The position numbers and the translations under genes are program-made. From positions 434,001-498,000 of the forward strand of contig CAVSJA010000002.1 of assembly GCA_963728145.1 (NCBI GenBank): 64,000 bases of DNA, given 5' to 3'. The stretch comes from CAVSJA01 sp963728145. GTDB lineage: Bacteria > Bacteroidota > Bacteroidia > Chitinophagales > Chitinophagaceae. The notes beneath the pieces were generated by a model, which saw only the letters and a program-made list of their open reading frames with translations, had not been told where the DNA came from and searched no databases. Of this stretch, positions 1-9,060 are shown piece after piece. Within the stretch, counting starts at the first letter, position 1. The number at the start of each line of letters is the position of its first letter.

Positions 1-492
1 TGGTTTAACAGGGAAATTTCCGGCGCAGTGAATTATATGATCGAACCGGACTCATTCAATATGGGTCATGGGCAAAGAAACTTTCGTTTAAATGGACTGA
101 AGGGAAATTTTGTACAGGCTTTTATAGGCTCAAAGTCGGAGAAAAACGGCTCCGTACCTACCATTGCAATAGATGATTTTGTAAAAGAAAAGAATATTTC
201 CTTCATCCATATGCTTCATAGCGATATCCAGGGGTTTGAGTATGATATGCTACAGGGCGCCAGGAATTGTTTTGAGAACAAGATGATCGGCTATGTCTTT
301 ATTTCTACTCATTCGGATGATATACATTATAAATGCCTCGGATATTTAAAAGGCTACGGATTTAATATAATTGCCGAAGCAGATCTGAAGCAAACTTTTT
401 CTGAGGACGGGTTGATTGCTGCAAGAGCCCCATATTTTCCCGGCATCGATCCAATTGCAATTTCAAGGAAGCATCAGGACCAAGGAAAATGA
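1..492 (+). CDS. FkbM-family methyltransferase, 5' end outside window
   Basis: The reading frame is open from base 1 and has no convincing start inside the window, so the N-terminal SAM-binding half is missing and only the C-terminal ~160 residues are seen. The line MIEPD near the start and HSDIQGFEYDMLQGA (around residues 65-80 of the visible part) match FkbM SAM-dependent O-methyltransferases, where a D-x-x-G-x-E segment precedes the last strands. It probably methylates a sugar hydroxyl of the exopolysaccharide made by this locus. Its stop overlaps the next start by ATGA, indicating translational coupling. Substrate cannot be told from sequence. Confidence 0.8.
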   Translation, partial: WFNREISGAVNYMIEPDSFNMGHGQRNFRLNGLKGNFVQAFIGSKSEKNGSVPTIAIDDFVKEKNISFIHMLHSDIQGFEYDMLQGARNCFENKMIGYVFISTHSDDIHYKCLGYLKGYGFNIIAEADLKQTFSEDGLIAARAPYFPGIDPIAISRKHQDQGK

Positions 493-1523
493 TTAAACGG
501 ATATTAATTGTTGGTTCAGATGAGCAATGGTCTTTGGAGCGGACCTATATTAAATATTTGAAGGAACTTGGCGTGGAAACACAGCACTATCCGGCACAAA
601 GCATCTTTTATAAATTTTATTACAAGAGTATTTTCAATAAACTGCTGTTCAAATCCGGCTTATCCGGAATATTCAAGAAGATCAGCAACGGCCTTCTTAA
701 ACAGGCCAGTGAGTTTAAACCCGATCTGATTTGGTTCTTTAAAGGGATGGAAGTAGAACCAAAGACGCTTAAACAACTAAAGAATCAGGGCTATTTTCTT
801 GTAAACTATAATCCCGACAATCCATTTTATTTCAGTGGAACCGGAAGTGGCAATAGAAACATCACGGCGTCAATCGGAATCTATAATCTTCATCTGAGTT
901 ATGATCGTGAAATACGCGATCGTATTGCCAGGGAATTCAAAGTCCCCTGTGAAATGCTTCCATTTGGATTTGAATTGTCCGATAAGTTATACGAGGAATG
1001 CAGGAAACAGGAAGAGGTAGTGAAATTGTGTTTTCTTGGCAACCCTGATAAAGATCGCGTTCAATTTATAGAGAAGCTTGCCGATTCCTTGCCAATTGAT
1101 GTTTATGGAAATGATTGGGAAAATCACAGTAGTCATCCGAATATTAAATGTTTCGGTCCTGTGTACCAGGATGGATTTTGGAAAACTTTATACCGGTATC
1201 GCGTGCAATTGAATATAATGAGACCGCATAATCCTGCTTCTCACAATATGCGTTCATTTGAAATTGCAGGCGTTGGGGGAATTGGCTTGTATCCAAATAC
1301 GCCGGATCATCGTGATTATTGGAAGGAGGAGTACATCATCTTTCTTTATAATAGTGTTGAGGACTGTGTGGTTAGAGCAAAGACTTTATTGAATCTTCAA
1401 AAAGAGGATGCGTTAAAGATTCGCGAGCGCGCCCGATCACATTCATTGAAACAAGGTCATAGTTACGCACAGCGCACAATGCAGGTGCTTGACATTTTTA
1501 ATCGCTACACTGCTTCTAAATAA
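489..1523 (+). CDS. CgeB-like glycosyltransferase (GT-B fold)
   Basis: A 344-residue cytosolic protein without signal peptide. The N-terminal half resembles the CgeB/DUF3880-type acceptor domain (ILIVGSDEQWSLE; PDLIWFFKGMEV). The C-terminal half resembles a Glyco_trans_1_2 donor domain, with VKLCFLGNPDKDR starting the second Rossmann unit and an N-x-x-R-x-FE-like segment (SHNMRSFEIAGVGG) near residue 255 that usually contacts the nucleotide sugar. Start ATG overlaps the previous stop (ATGA). It probably adds one sugar of the repeat unit; donor and linkage are unknown. Confidence 0.72.
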   Translation: MIKRILIVGSDEQWSLERTYIKYLKELGVETQHYPAQSIFYKFYYKSIFNKLLFKSGLSGIFKKISNGLLKQASEFKPDLIWFFKGMEVEPKTLKQLKNQGYFLVNYNPDNPFYFSGTGSGNRNITASIGIYNLHLSYDREIRDRIAREFKVPCEMLPFGFELSDKLYEECRKQEEVVKLCFLGNPDKDRVQFIEKLADSLPIDVYGNDWENHSSHPNIKCFGPVYQDGFWKTLYRYRVQLNIMRPHNPASHNMRSFEIAGVGGIGLYPNTPDHRDYWKEEYIIFLYNSVEDCVVRAKTLLNLQKEDALKIRERARSHSLKQGHSYAQRTMQVLDIFNRYTASK

Positions 1524-1526
1524 AAT

Positions 1527-2369
1527 ATGTTTTTAAACGGATTGATACGAAGTCTTCCCGATTTCAAAGGCAAGCGTCGCCTGGTGCGTTTCCTTACTAA
1601 AGCAGAAATTGAAAGGAGTTCCGATACGGTAATTTCGGGAAGATTTGGTTGCAAGTATTTGCTACCGAATATCAAGGAATCGGTTTCCTTCGAAATATTT
1701 TGCAATGGTATTTATGAAGCCGATACCAATGCATTCTTATACAAGTTACTTCCTGCAAACGGAGTCTTTCTTGATCTCGGAGCAAATATCGGTTCAGTCA
1801 CGATTCCATTGCTCAAACGAAGGCCTGACTTGCAATGCATTTGTGTTGAAGCCGCTCCCTGGATCTTCGACTATCTTAGAAAAAACAGAGATATTAATTT
1901 TTCTAATGAGTCAATTGAACTGATCAACAAAGCATTGCTGGATAGAGACAATGTCGTGTTGCCTTTTTATAGTCCAAAGGAAAAATTTGGAAAAGGTTCT
2001 CTTTCTCCCGTTTTTACTGATGTTGGCATTCCAGTCACTTCAATTACAGTTGATAGCATTGTAAAAGAATTCAAACTTTCAAGAGTTGATACAATAAAAA
2101 TTGATATCGAGGGGTTTGAATACTTTGCCTTTAAAGGAGCAGAAAGTCTTTTATCCGGACCAAATGCACCAGACATTCTCTTTGAATTTGTTGACTGGGC
2201 AGAAAAGAAAGCAGGGTTGGAAACAGGACAGGCACAACGATTTTTGTTAGAAAAAGGATACAGACTATATATTCCTGACAAAGATCAGCCTAAGAAAACT
2301 GACAAGGTAATTACCGAAGGAACTGAAATGTTATTTGCCTCCAAAAAACAAGATAAATTTGCTACGTGA
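1527..2369 (+). CDS. FkbM-family methyltransferase
   Basis: 280 residues. The SAM-binding motif I is GVFLDLGANIGSVTIPLL (about residues 80-97), an acidic strand end CVEAAP follows, and the family's KIDIEGFEYFAFKGA segment lies near residues 190-205. This is the second FkbM enzyme in the locus, so the glycan probably has two different O-methyl groups or the two act on different sugars. It starts 3 bases after the upstream stop and ends in a GTGA overlap with the next gene, placing it in one operon. Acceptor sugar is unknown. Confidence 0.82.
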   Translation: MFLNGLIRSLPDFKGKRRLVRFLTKAEIERSSDTVISGRFGCKYLLPNIKESVSFEIFCNGIYEADTNAFLYKLLPANGVFLDLGANIGSVTIPLLKRRPDLQCICVEAAPWIFDYLRKNRDINFSNESIELINKALLDRDNVVLPFYSPKEKFGKGSLSPVFTDVGIPVTSITVDSIVKEFKLSRVDTIKIDIEGFEYFAFKGAESLLSGPNAPDILFEFVDWAEKKAGLETGQAQRFLLEKGYRLYIPDKDQPKKTDKVITEGTEMLFASKKQDKFAT

Positions 2370-3787
2370 ATAAGAATCGCGAAAAGATATTCTCGCTTAT
2401 ATTACTCGGGATCTTTTTTCTGTCAATTCTCACTGATTGGTATAGGCCCCTGATACTTATTACTACAGTATTGTTAATTGTAATGATGCTGGATAAGATG
2501 GGGAGAGGCATTGTGTTGCGGGAGATAATGGCCCTTCACTCTTGTTTTGTTTGTCTTCTCATGCCATTGGTTGGGTATTTGTATTATGGTCAGGAATTTG
2601 AATTGTCGCGACTCTGGGTAAAATATATGCAGGTACCCGAATCAGTTTATTTTGGGTTTACTGTTCCTGCTATCACTGGTTTTTCGACAGCAGTTTGTTG
2701 GCCGTTGATTCGTAAGTATGAATCGGATCAGGGGGAACATTTGCAAAAGCTACTTGAGCGAACAAGAAATATTCTGAAACATATTCCCACAATGGGTATA
2801 TGGCTGATGGTTGTTGGAATTATATTTCAACTGGCTTCTCCAGTTATTCCAGGCATCCTTCAATTCGTCTTCTATCTCTTTTTTCTGGCTGCTTTTTCTG
2901 GGTTCCTATACGTTTACTATTCTCCAGGATTCAAACGTAAGGTTTTCGTTCTCTCTCTCTTTGCGTTGTTGATCTTTGCTAACGCCCTTCAATCGGGAAT
3001 GTTCACCATAGTTGCCTATATGGGAATAACCATGATCTCTTTCCTATTTGTGGGAAGAAAGATTCCTTTCTGGAAAAAGATCTCTGTATTTATGTTGGGA
3101 ATGGTTCTGGTGTTTTTGCTTCAAAGCGTGAAACATGCTTATCGCGCAAAAACATGGTCGGGAGTTTATGAAGGAAATAAGGTCAGTTTGTTTTTCTCCC
3201 TGATCAAAGATCAATTCACCGATCGAAAGGAGCAGCCTTTCATAGAAACATTTTTCCCAATTTATGCGAGAGGGAATCAGGGGTTCAATGTTTCCATTGT
3301 TATGCAGCGTATTCCTTACCGCCAGGACTTTGATGGGGGAATAAACCTGTTTTACACTTTTATATCTTCTTTCGTTCCGAGAGTGTTCTGGCCTGATAAA
3401 CCGGAGGCTGGCGGTAAGTTCAATATGAAATTCTACGCCGGGTATGAAATTGAGGGATGGTCAACAAACGTTGGACCAGTTGGAGAAGCATATGGAAGTT
3501 TTGGTGTAAATGGAGGAATCTTATTCATGATAATACTTGGAATCGTTGTACGGTGGACTTATAAGATTGTATTTAAACTTGGACACAGGATACCATTATT
3601 GGTCTTTTGGATTCCAACAATATTTTATCAGATTACTTATTCCGCGGAATCCGACGTGTTACAAATCACAAATTCGGTTATCAAATCTGCTTTTTTTGTT
3701 TGGGGTCTTTACAAAATAGCGCCGCAGTTATTTGGTGTAGCGAAGAACAGATTTGGATTAAGCCGAAGAGGACTACAAACGGTGTAA
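2366..3787 (+). CDS. Wzy-like oligosaccharide repeat-unit polymerase
   Basis: 473 residues with about ten to twelve hydrophobic segments and a large loop (roughly residues 280-380) containing the conserved-looking FFPIYARGNQGFNVSIV and FVPRVFWPDKPEAGGKFN. This layout is typical of O-antigen/EPS polymerases, in which a periplasmic loop joins undecaprenyl-linked repeat units. The GTG start is fixed by its GTGA overlap with the preceding methyltransferase stop. Wzy proteins diverge strongly, so the call rests on topology, loop and position among glycosyltransferases. No flippase (Wzx) is in view; it may lie upstream. Confidence 0.7.
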   Translation: MNKNREKIFSLILLGIFFLSILTDWYRPLILITTVLLIVMMLDKMGRGIVLREIMALHSCFVCLLMPLVGYLYYGQEFELSRLWVKYMQVPESVYFGFTVPAITGFSTAVCWPLIRKYESDQGEHLQKLLERTRNILKHIPTMGIWLMVVGIIFQLASPVIPGILQFVFYLFFLAAFSGFLYVYYSPGFKRKVFVLSLFALLIFANALQSGMFTIVAYMGITMISFLFVGRKIPFWKKISVFMLGMVLVFLLQSVKHAYRAKTWSGVYEGNKVSLFFSLIKDQFTDRKEQPFIETFFPIYARGNQGFNVSIVMQRIPYRQDFDGGINLFYTFISSFVPRVFWPDKPEAGGKFNMKFYAGYEIEGWSTNVGPVGEAYGSFGVNGGILFMIILGIVVRWTYKIVFKLGHRIPLLVFWIPTIFYQITYSAESDVLQITNSVIKSAFFVWGLYKIAPQLFGVAKNRFGLSRRGLQTV

Positions 3788-3851
3788 ACGAGAATTGGCG
3801 CATAAATAAGCCAGCTATCATTAGTACTGTTCTTAAGAATGCTCTGCTTCA

Positions 3852-4859
3852 TTGAAAACCATCTTTTTTATTTTCCGCAAAAAAAATCCCCGGTTTTTCA
3901 GTATTGAAAAAGTCTTTGGAACTATAATCAATGAAACTGCGAAGAGAGATTGGAACGTAGTCAGTACAGATGTTCCCTGGTTTAGTACCAGCCTGTTTAA
4001 CATGTTCCGCAATGTATGGTGGCTTCGTAAAAATAAAGCCAGTTTGTACCATATTACCGGAGACATTCACTACGCAGTTTTTGCATTTCCCCGTCGCCAG
4101 ACAGTTCTCACCATTCACGATTCTGTTTTTATCTACCAAACAAAAGGATTTAAAAGATGGGTTATGCTCCATCTTTTTCTTAAATGGCCTGTACGCTATG
4201 CGACCGCAGTTACAACAATTTCTGAAAAATCAAAATCGGATATTGTAAAATATGGGCGATGCAGTCCTGAAAAGGTTACGGTAATACCCGATCCCATAAA
4301 CAATCATATCAATTTCTCAAATAAAGAGTTCAATAAAACTCAACCTGAGATCTTATTCATTGGATCCACTCCGAATAAGAATATCGAAAGAACGATTGAA
4401 GCATTGAAGGGAATTCGATGCAGGTTAAATATTGTGGGTAGGGTTGATGAAAAAGTAATAGAGAAAATCAAAGCGAATGGAATTACCCATAACATCAGCT
4501 TCAATTTAACTGAGGAGGAATTGAACCGCAAATACGCTGAATCGGATATTCTTTTGTTTCCATCCCTGTTTGAAGGATTCGGTTTGCCAATACTTGAAGC
4601 TAATCAGGCTGGAAGACCGGTAATCACCAGCAATATCAGCCCAATGAAGGAAGTGGCCGGCGATGCGGCCTGCCTGGTTAACCCAGAGGATATTGAATCG
4701 ATAAGGGAGGGACTTTTGAAAGTGATCGGTGATGGGAATTACCGGTCAAGGCTCATTGCCGCAGGCCAGGAAAACCTCAAGCGTTTCCAGGTCGCCGCGG
4801 TCTCTAAAAAATATAGTGATCTATATCAAATATTGCTGAACAAAATCAGCAGGAGCTAA
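3852..4859 (+). CDS. Glycosyltransferase family 4 (group 1)
   Basis: 335 residues. The donor-binding domain shows EILFIGSTPNKNIERTIEAL (around residue 160) and the GT4 E-x7-E motif in FPSLFEGFGLPILEANQAG (around 235-250), followed by ITSNISPMKEVAGDAA. The only in-frame start without an intervening stop is TTG, 64 bases after the polymerase gene, so initiation is probably weak. It is an inverting or retaining GT-B enzyme acting at the cytoplasmic face on a lipid-linked intermediate; specificity cannot be read. Confidence 0.85.
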   Translation: MKTIFFIFRKKNPRFFSIEKVFGTIINETAKRDWNVVSTDVPWFSTSLFNMFRNVWWLRKNKASLYHITGDIHYAVFAFPRRQTVLTIHDSVFIYQTKGFKRWVMLHLFLKWPVRYATAVTTISEKSKSDIVKYGRCSPEKVTVIPDPINNHINFSNKEFNKTQPEILFIGSTPNKNIERTIEALKGIRCRLNIVGRVDEKVIEKIKANGITHNISFNLTEEELNRKYAESDILLFPSLFEGFGLPILEANQAGRPVITSNISPMKEVAGDAACLVNPEDIESIREGLLKVIGDGNYRSRLIAAGQENLKRFQVAAVSKKYSDLYQILLNKISRS

Positions 4860-4992
4860 GTGTAAACCTTTAAAATTCAGTTATGTAATCTGAAAGATCC
4901 TTATTCATCGGATAATATTTTGGAAACTATGGCGTTGTAACAAGGTCCTAACCCTGCCAGAAAAGAATCCAAACTTTGAAAATCATTATTCG

Positions 4993-5886
4993 ATGAAAAA
5001 CCTGGCCAGTGTAATAACTGCTCCCTTTAAGCTATTGCGTAACAGGGTCTTTGTCCTGATCTTCGTGAATGGTTTCTTATTGGCCTTTCTTGTATACTTT
5101 TTCATTGAAGACAATTACGAATCTCAAATCTTTAAGGCCCTCGCAACTCAGGTAAGGCAAAGTTCAAAAAGTACAAATACAGATAGCCTACTTGCGCATA
5201 GCGTTATGCTAACCTATAAACTCGAGGAATACCGTCAGTCCGTTTTCGGAGATAAGGAACTTAGGGCATTCAAATCGGACTTTATCAGGCCAGTCACATT
5301 CGATCTTATTACAGGTAATGGTGCATGCGGAAGTTTTTCGTATGTATTGAGCCGTTTGTTGAATGAACTCGATATCGATACCCGCCTTGCTCAAATGAAG
5401 GTGAATGGGTCATTCGGAGGTCATATCATCGTTGAGGCAAAGTCGGGAGACGACTGGGTAGCACTGGATGCCTCCTATAATTTAGCTTTTACCAAACCAA
5501 CTGGCGGATTTGCTAGTTTTCAAGACGTAAAAAACAATTGGGATTATTATAAAACGCAGGTTCCTGCTAATTATGACCTTTCGTATAGTTATGCTGATGT
5601 GCGGTATACCAATTGGGAAAAAATCCCTGTAGTAATGCCGATCTTGAAATCTGTGCTGAATCTTACGATGGGTGAAAAGGCGGCAAATGAGTATTCCCTC
5701 AGAAATGTTTTCTTAAGAAAGTTCAATTTCCTGTTCAAGGCAACCCTCTTCGTTTACCTGCTTTTCGCGATTTGGTTGTTCAAATTATTCAGAAAACAAT
5801 CAGCCGAGATCGAAAAGTTCAGGCTTTCATTGTTGTTTCCCAAAAAATCAATTCCAAAGAATCAGCCAGCCAATGCTGCAGCTTAA
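4993..5886 (+). CDS. Membrane-anchored transglutaminase-like protein
   Basis: 297 residues with a membrane segment near residues 18-38, a soluble domain, and a second membrane segment near 248-268. The soluble part has a transglutaminase-like papain-fold triad: Cys112 in GNGACGSFSYVLSRLL, His144 in FGGHIIVEA and Asp159 in WVALDASYN. Such domains act as cysteine proteases, peptide N-glycanases or crosslinking enzymes; which applies here is unknown. It sits between a glycosyltransferase and an asparagine synthase in the exopolysaccharide locus, so a role in attaching or modifying polymer in the periplasm is possible. The 133-base upstream gap may hold its own promoter. Confidence 0.68.
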   Translation: MKNLASVITAPFKLLRNRVFVLIFVNGFLLAFLVYFFIEDNYESQIFKALATQVRQSSKSTNTDSLLAHSVMLTYKLEEYRQSVFGDKELRAFKSDFIRPVTFDLITGNGACGSFSYVLSRLLNELDIDTRLAQMKVNGSFGGHIIVEAKSGDDWVALDASYNLAFTKPTGGFASFQDVKNNWDYYKTQVPANYDLSYSYADVRYTNWEKIPVVMPILKSVLNLTMGEKAANEYSLRNVFLRKFNFLFKATLFVYLLFAIWLFKLFRKQSAEIEKFRLSLLFPKKSIPKNQPANAAA

Positions 5887-5954
5887 ATTCGGAGGCAATT
5901 CTAAAGTTGTTCTCGTATTTTTACCCACAATCAGGCATTTAATAATTCGGGAAT

Positions 5955-7807
5955 ATGTGCGGCCTCGCCGGTTTTTTTAGCTACAATAAGAGTATAGAGG
6001 ATAAGTCCGTCATCAAAAGGATGACGGATGCAATGGGTCATCGTGGACCTGATGCAGATGGATTCCATGTTGAAGGTCCTATCGCGTTTGGCCACCGTCG
6101 ACTTTCTATCATTGACCTTTCAGAAAGATCCAATCAGCCCTTATTCGATAATTCAGGAAGATATTCCATCATCTTCAACGGAGAGATTTATAACTACCAG
6201 GACGTGAAAGCACAATTGCCAGGATATGCTTTTCGAACAACCGGCGATGGTGAGGTTGTGCTGGCGGCATTTATAAAATGGGGAGAAGCTAGTCTCCAAT
6301 ACCTCAAGGGCATGTTTGCCTTTGCCATCTGGGATAATCAAAATCAAAAATTATTCATCGCAAGGGATAGGTTGGGCATTAAGCCGCTTTACTATTATAA
6401 AGATGAAAACAATTTTCTCTTTGCCTCAGAGATAAGGGCGATACTCGCAAGTGGATTGGTGAAGCGCGAAATTAATCGTGATGCCCTTGTTGACTACTTA
6501 TATTATCAGTCTTTCCAATCTCCACAAACTATAGTCAGAAATGTTTTTGAATTGCCGGCAGGTAGTTTCACATGGTTGACAAAAAGCAGTTTTTCCCAAA
6601 AAGCTTATTGGAGAATTGATCAGTTTGAACCGCTTCCAGAAGCTGGTGACCGCAAAGGAGTTCAGAAGAAGGTCTATGAACTTTTACTGCAATCTGTAAA
6701 AAGAAGAATGGTGAGTGATGTTCCGGTTGCCGCCTTTTTATCAGGTGGAATTGACTCAAGTGCAGTTGTTGGTTTAATGGCGACAATCTCAGCAGCTCCC
6801 GAGACTTTCAATATCGCTTTCCAGGAAGAAGATTATGATGAATCAGGATATGCAAAACTGGTAGCAAAGAAGTTTAATACAAGACACCATGAAATATTGG
6901 TAAAGCCGGAATTGTTCCTGCATGAATTGACCAATGCGCTCAATGCAATGGATACGCCGAGCGGCGATGGTCTGAATACTTATGTTGTATCGAAAGCAGT
7001 TCGCGCGCAGGGAATCAAAGTTGCTCTATCGGGTGTGGGCGGAGATGAACTATTTGCGGGTTATCCCATTTTCAAACAATGGGTTTCACTGACCCGGAAA
7101 CAATGGCTATGGAAGACGCCTGGATTTCTCAGAAAGGCAGTAGCAGCGGCATACAGTAACAATGATATAAAACGCCAACGAATTGGAGGTTTGCTCAAAA
7201 TGGAGAATTGCTCCATTTCGGAAGTATATCCAATACTGAGGCAGGTAAATGCGGAGCGAACGATCGCCGATCTATTAAGGAAAACTGTTCCTGTTTCCCA
7301 ATTACAGGCAACATTGATAGATAAACAACCATCGCTGGAGAAATTCCCCCTGTTTAGCCAACTTTCAATTTCTGAATATGCGGCTATACCTGCCAGACAT
7401 TGGTGAAGGATACGGATCAAATGAGCATGGCCAATTCATTGGAAGTTCGGGAGCCCTTTTTCGATCATGAACTGATTGAGTATGTGATGCGCGTACCGGA
7501 TACGATGAAGAATGGTACCATGCCTAAGTCGTTGATGATTGAATCACTGGGCGATCTTATTCCGCCAGATATCTATCAACGTCCTAAGAAAGGTTTTGTA
7601 TTTCCTTTGAATCATTGGTTGCGTAACGAGCTGCGCTCTTATTGTGAGCAAAAGATAAAAATGCTTTCGCAACGTGACTTTGTTTATGAGAAGGGCATAC
7701 AGAATTACTGGGAAGGATTTCTCAATCAAAAAAATCAAATAAGGGGAACAAATATCTTCCTACTACTTGCGCTGGAAAATTATATTGAGCTCCATAATCT
7801 CAATTAA
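5955..7807 (+). pseudogene. asnB: Asparagine synthase (glutamine-hydrolysing), frameshifted
   Basis: One AsnB-type protein is split into two frames. The first (5955-7406) begins MCGLAGFF with the catalytic Cys2 of the class II glutamine amidotransferase, keeps RDRLGIKPLYY, and has the ATP-pyrophosphatase loop FLSGGIDSS near residue 265. It runs out of frame at about 7380-7386. The rest (to 7807) continues in the -1 frame as KDTDQMSMANSLEVREPFFDHE, the normal AsnB C-terminus. Restoring one base after 7380 rejoins them. In polysaccharide loci such AsnB homologues are thought to amidate a sugar acid or peptide group. It is either a real inactivation or a single-base sequence error. Confidence 0.88.
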
Positions 7808-7918
7808 ACCCCCTGTCCCCCTAAAGGGGGGAACTTAACTACAGTCTTCATTCAAATGATTACACAAGGCTTCTTGAACAAAGTTTTCTTAACTCCCCCT
7901 TTAGGGGGTCGGGGGGTA
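7808..7918. repeat. Inverted pair of CCCCCTAAAGGGGG repeats
   Basis: Two copies of a C/G-rich palindromic unit face each other. The left (about 7804-7838) has CCCCCTAAAGGGGGG then AACTTAACT; the right (about 7887-7918) is its approximate reverse complement with CCCCCTTTAGGGGG. About 48 bases separate them. The left arm begins at the asnB stop and the right arm ends on the start of the next glycosyltransferase. It could form a large stem between the genes or two separate hairpins. Similar units are, to my knowledge, widespread in Bacteroidota intergenic regions. Confidence 0.75.
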
Positions 7919-9060
7919 TGATTATGAAGAAGAAAATCCTTATCCTGATAGATTGGTTCGATCCCGCCTTCAAAGCTGGTGGTCCTATCCGTTCATTGGT
8001 GAATTTTGTGAGCCATATGTCAAAGGATTTTGAATTGTTCGTTGTTACCAGCAATCACGATCTTGGTTCGAAGGAACCGCTGGAAGGAATTCGTTCCGAT
8101 ACCTGGGTCAACTACGAAAATAAGGCGCAGGTGATGTACGCATCTTCAGAGCAATTGAACAGCGATAAAATAGTATCGATTGTTCATTCCATTAATCCTG
8201 ATCATATTTACCTGAATAGTTTCTTTTCTAAAAAATTCGCATTACTACCATTATGGCTCAAGAAGAAAGGAAGGATCAACACGAATATGGTACTTGCCCC
8301 AAGAGGTATGCTCAGGGAAAGTGCATTAGCATTTAAGCCATTCAAGAAATCTGTATTTCTTTATTTGTTCCGGTTGGCAGGAATGCACAGACTGGTGAAA
8401 TTCCAGGCGACAGATGAATTCGAAAAGAATGATATCCTGAAACAATTCCGAGATGCGGAAGTAGGCCTTGCACCAAATTTGCCAGGAGCTGCAAGCGACA
8501 GTCCCGATGGACTGGTGAAGAAAAAAGGAGAACTCACCATTCTTTATGTTGGAAGAATCCATCCTGTGAAGAATTTGTTCTATTTGCTAAGCCTTTTAAA
8601 GGAGTTAGAAAGAGAGATCAGTGTTACGATCATCGGCGTGAATGAAAATCCAACTTACTGGAATAAATGCGAAAAACTCATCAGTGAGTTTCCAGATAAT
8701 ATTACTGTCAATTATTTAGGTGAACAGGCCCACGAACGAATACTTAAGGAAATAGGACAGCATCATATTTTTGCCCTGCCAACCCAGGGAGAAAATTTTG
8801 GCCATGCCATATTTGAAGCCCTGTCGATGGGAAGGCCTGTATTGATCAGCGATCAAACGCCCTGGAGAAACCTGGAGCAACAAAAAGCAGGCTGGGATTT
8901 ACCTTTGAGTGCGCCCAACGCGTTCAAAGATTCGGTTGAAAAAGCGTTGGACTGGGAACAAAAAGATTTTGAAGAATGGGTGCGCGGTTCGCTTGGCCTG
9001 GCAAAACGATTTATTGATCAATCCGACATGAGACTTAACTATCTTAAACTTTTTAATTGA
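7918..9060 (+). CDS. Glycosyltransferase family 4
   Basis: 380 residues. The N-terminus KILILIDWFDPAFKAGGPIR is the Gly-rich acceptor-side loop of GT4 enzymes; the donor half shows LTILYVGRIHPVKNLFYLL (around 205-225) and the E-x7-E-type FALPTQGENFGHAIFEALSM (around 285-305). The ATG at 7918 lies directly at the edge of the inverted repeat; a second ATG at 7924 (MKKKILIL) is an equally good start. It ends overlapping the carbamoyltransferase start. Cytosolic; sugar donor unknown. Confidence 0.85.
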   Translation: MIMKKKILILIDWFDPAFKAGGPIRSLVNFVSHMSKDFELFVVTSNHDLGSKEPLEGIRSDTWVNYENKAQVMYASSEQLNSDKIVSIVHSINPDHIYLNSFFSKKFALLPLWLKKKGRINTNMVLAPRGMLRESALAFKPFKKSVFLYLFRLAGMHRLVKFQATDEFEKNDILKQFRDAEVGLAPNLPGAASDSPDGLVKKKGELTILYVGRIHPVKNLFYLLSLLKELEREISVTIIGVNENPTYWNKCEKLISEFPDNITVNYLGEQAHERILKEIGQHHIFALPTQGENFGHAIFEALSMGRPVLISDQTPWRNLEQQKAGWDLPLSAPNAFKDSVEKALDWEQKDFEEWVRGSLGLAKRFIDQSDMRLNYLKLFN

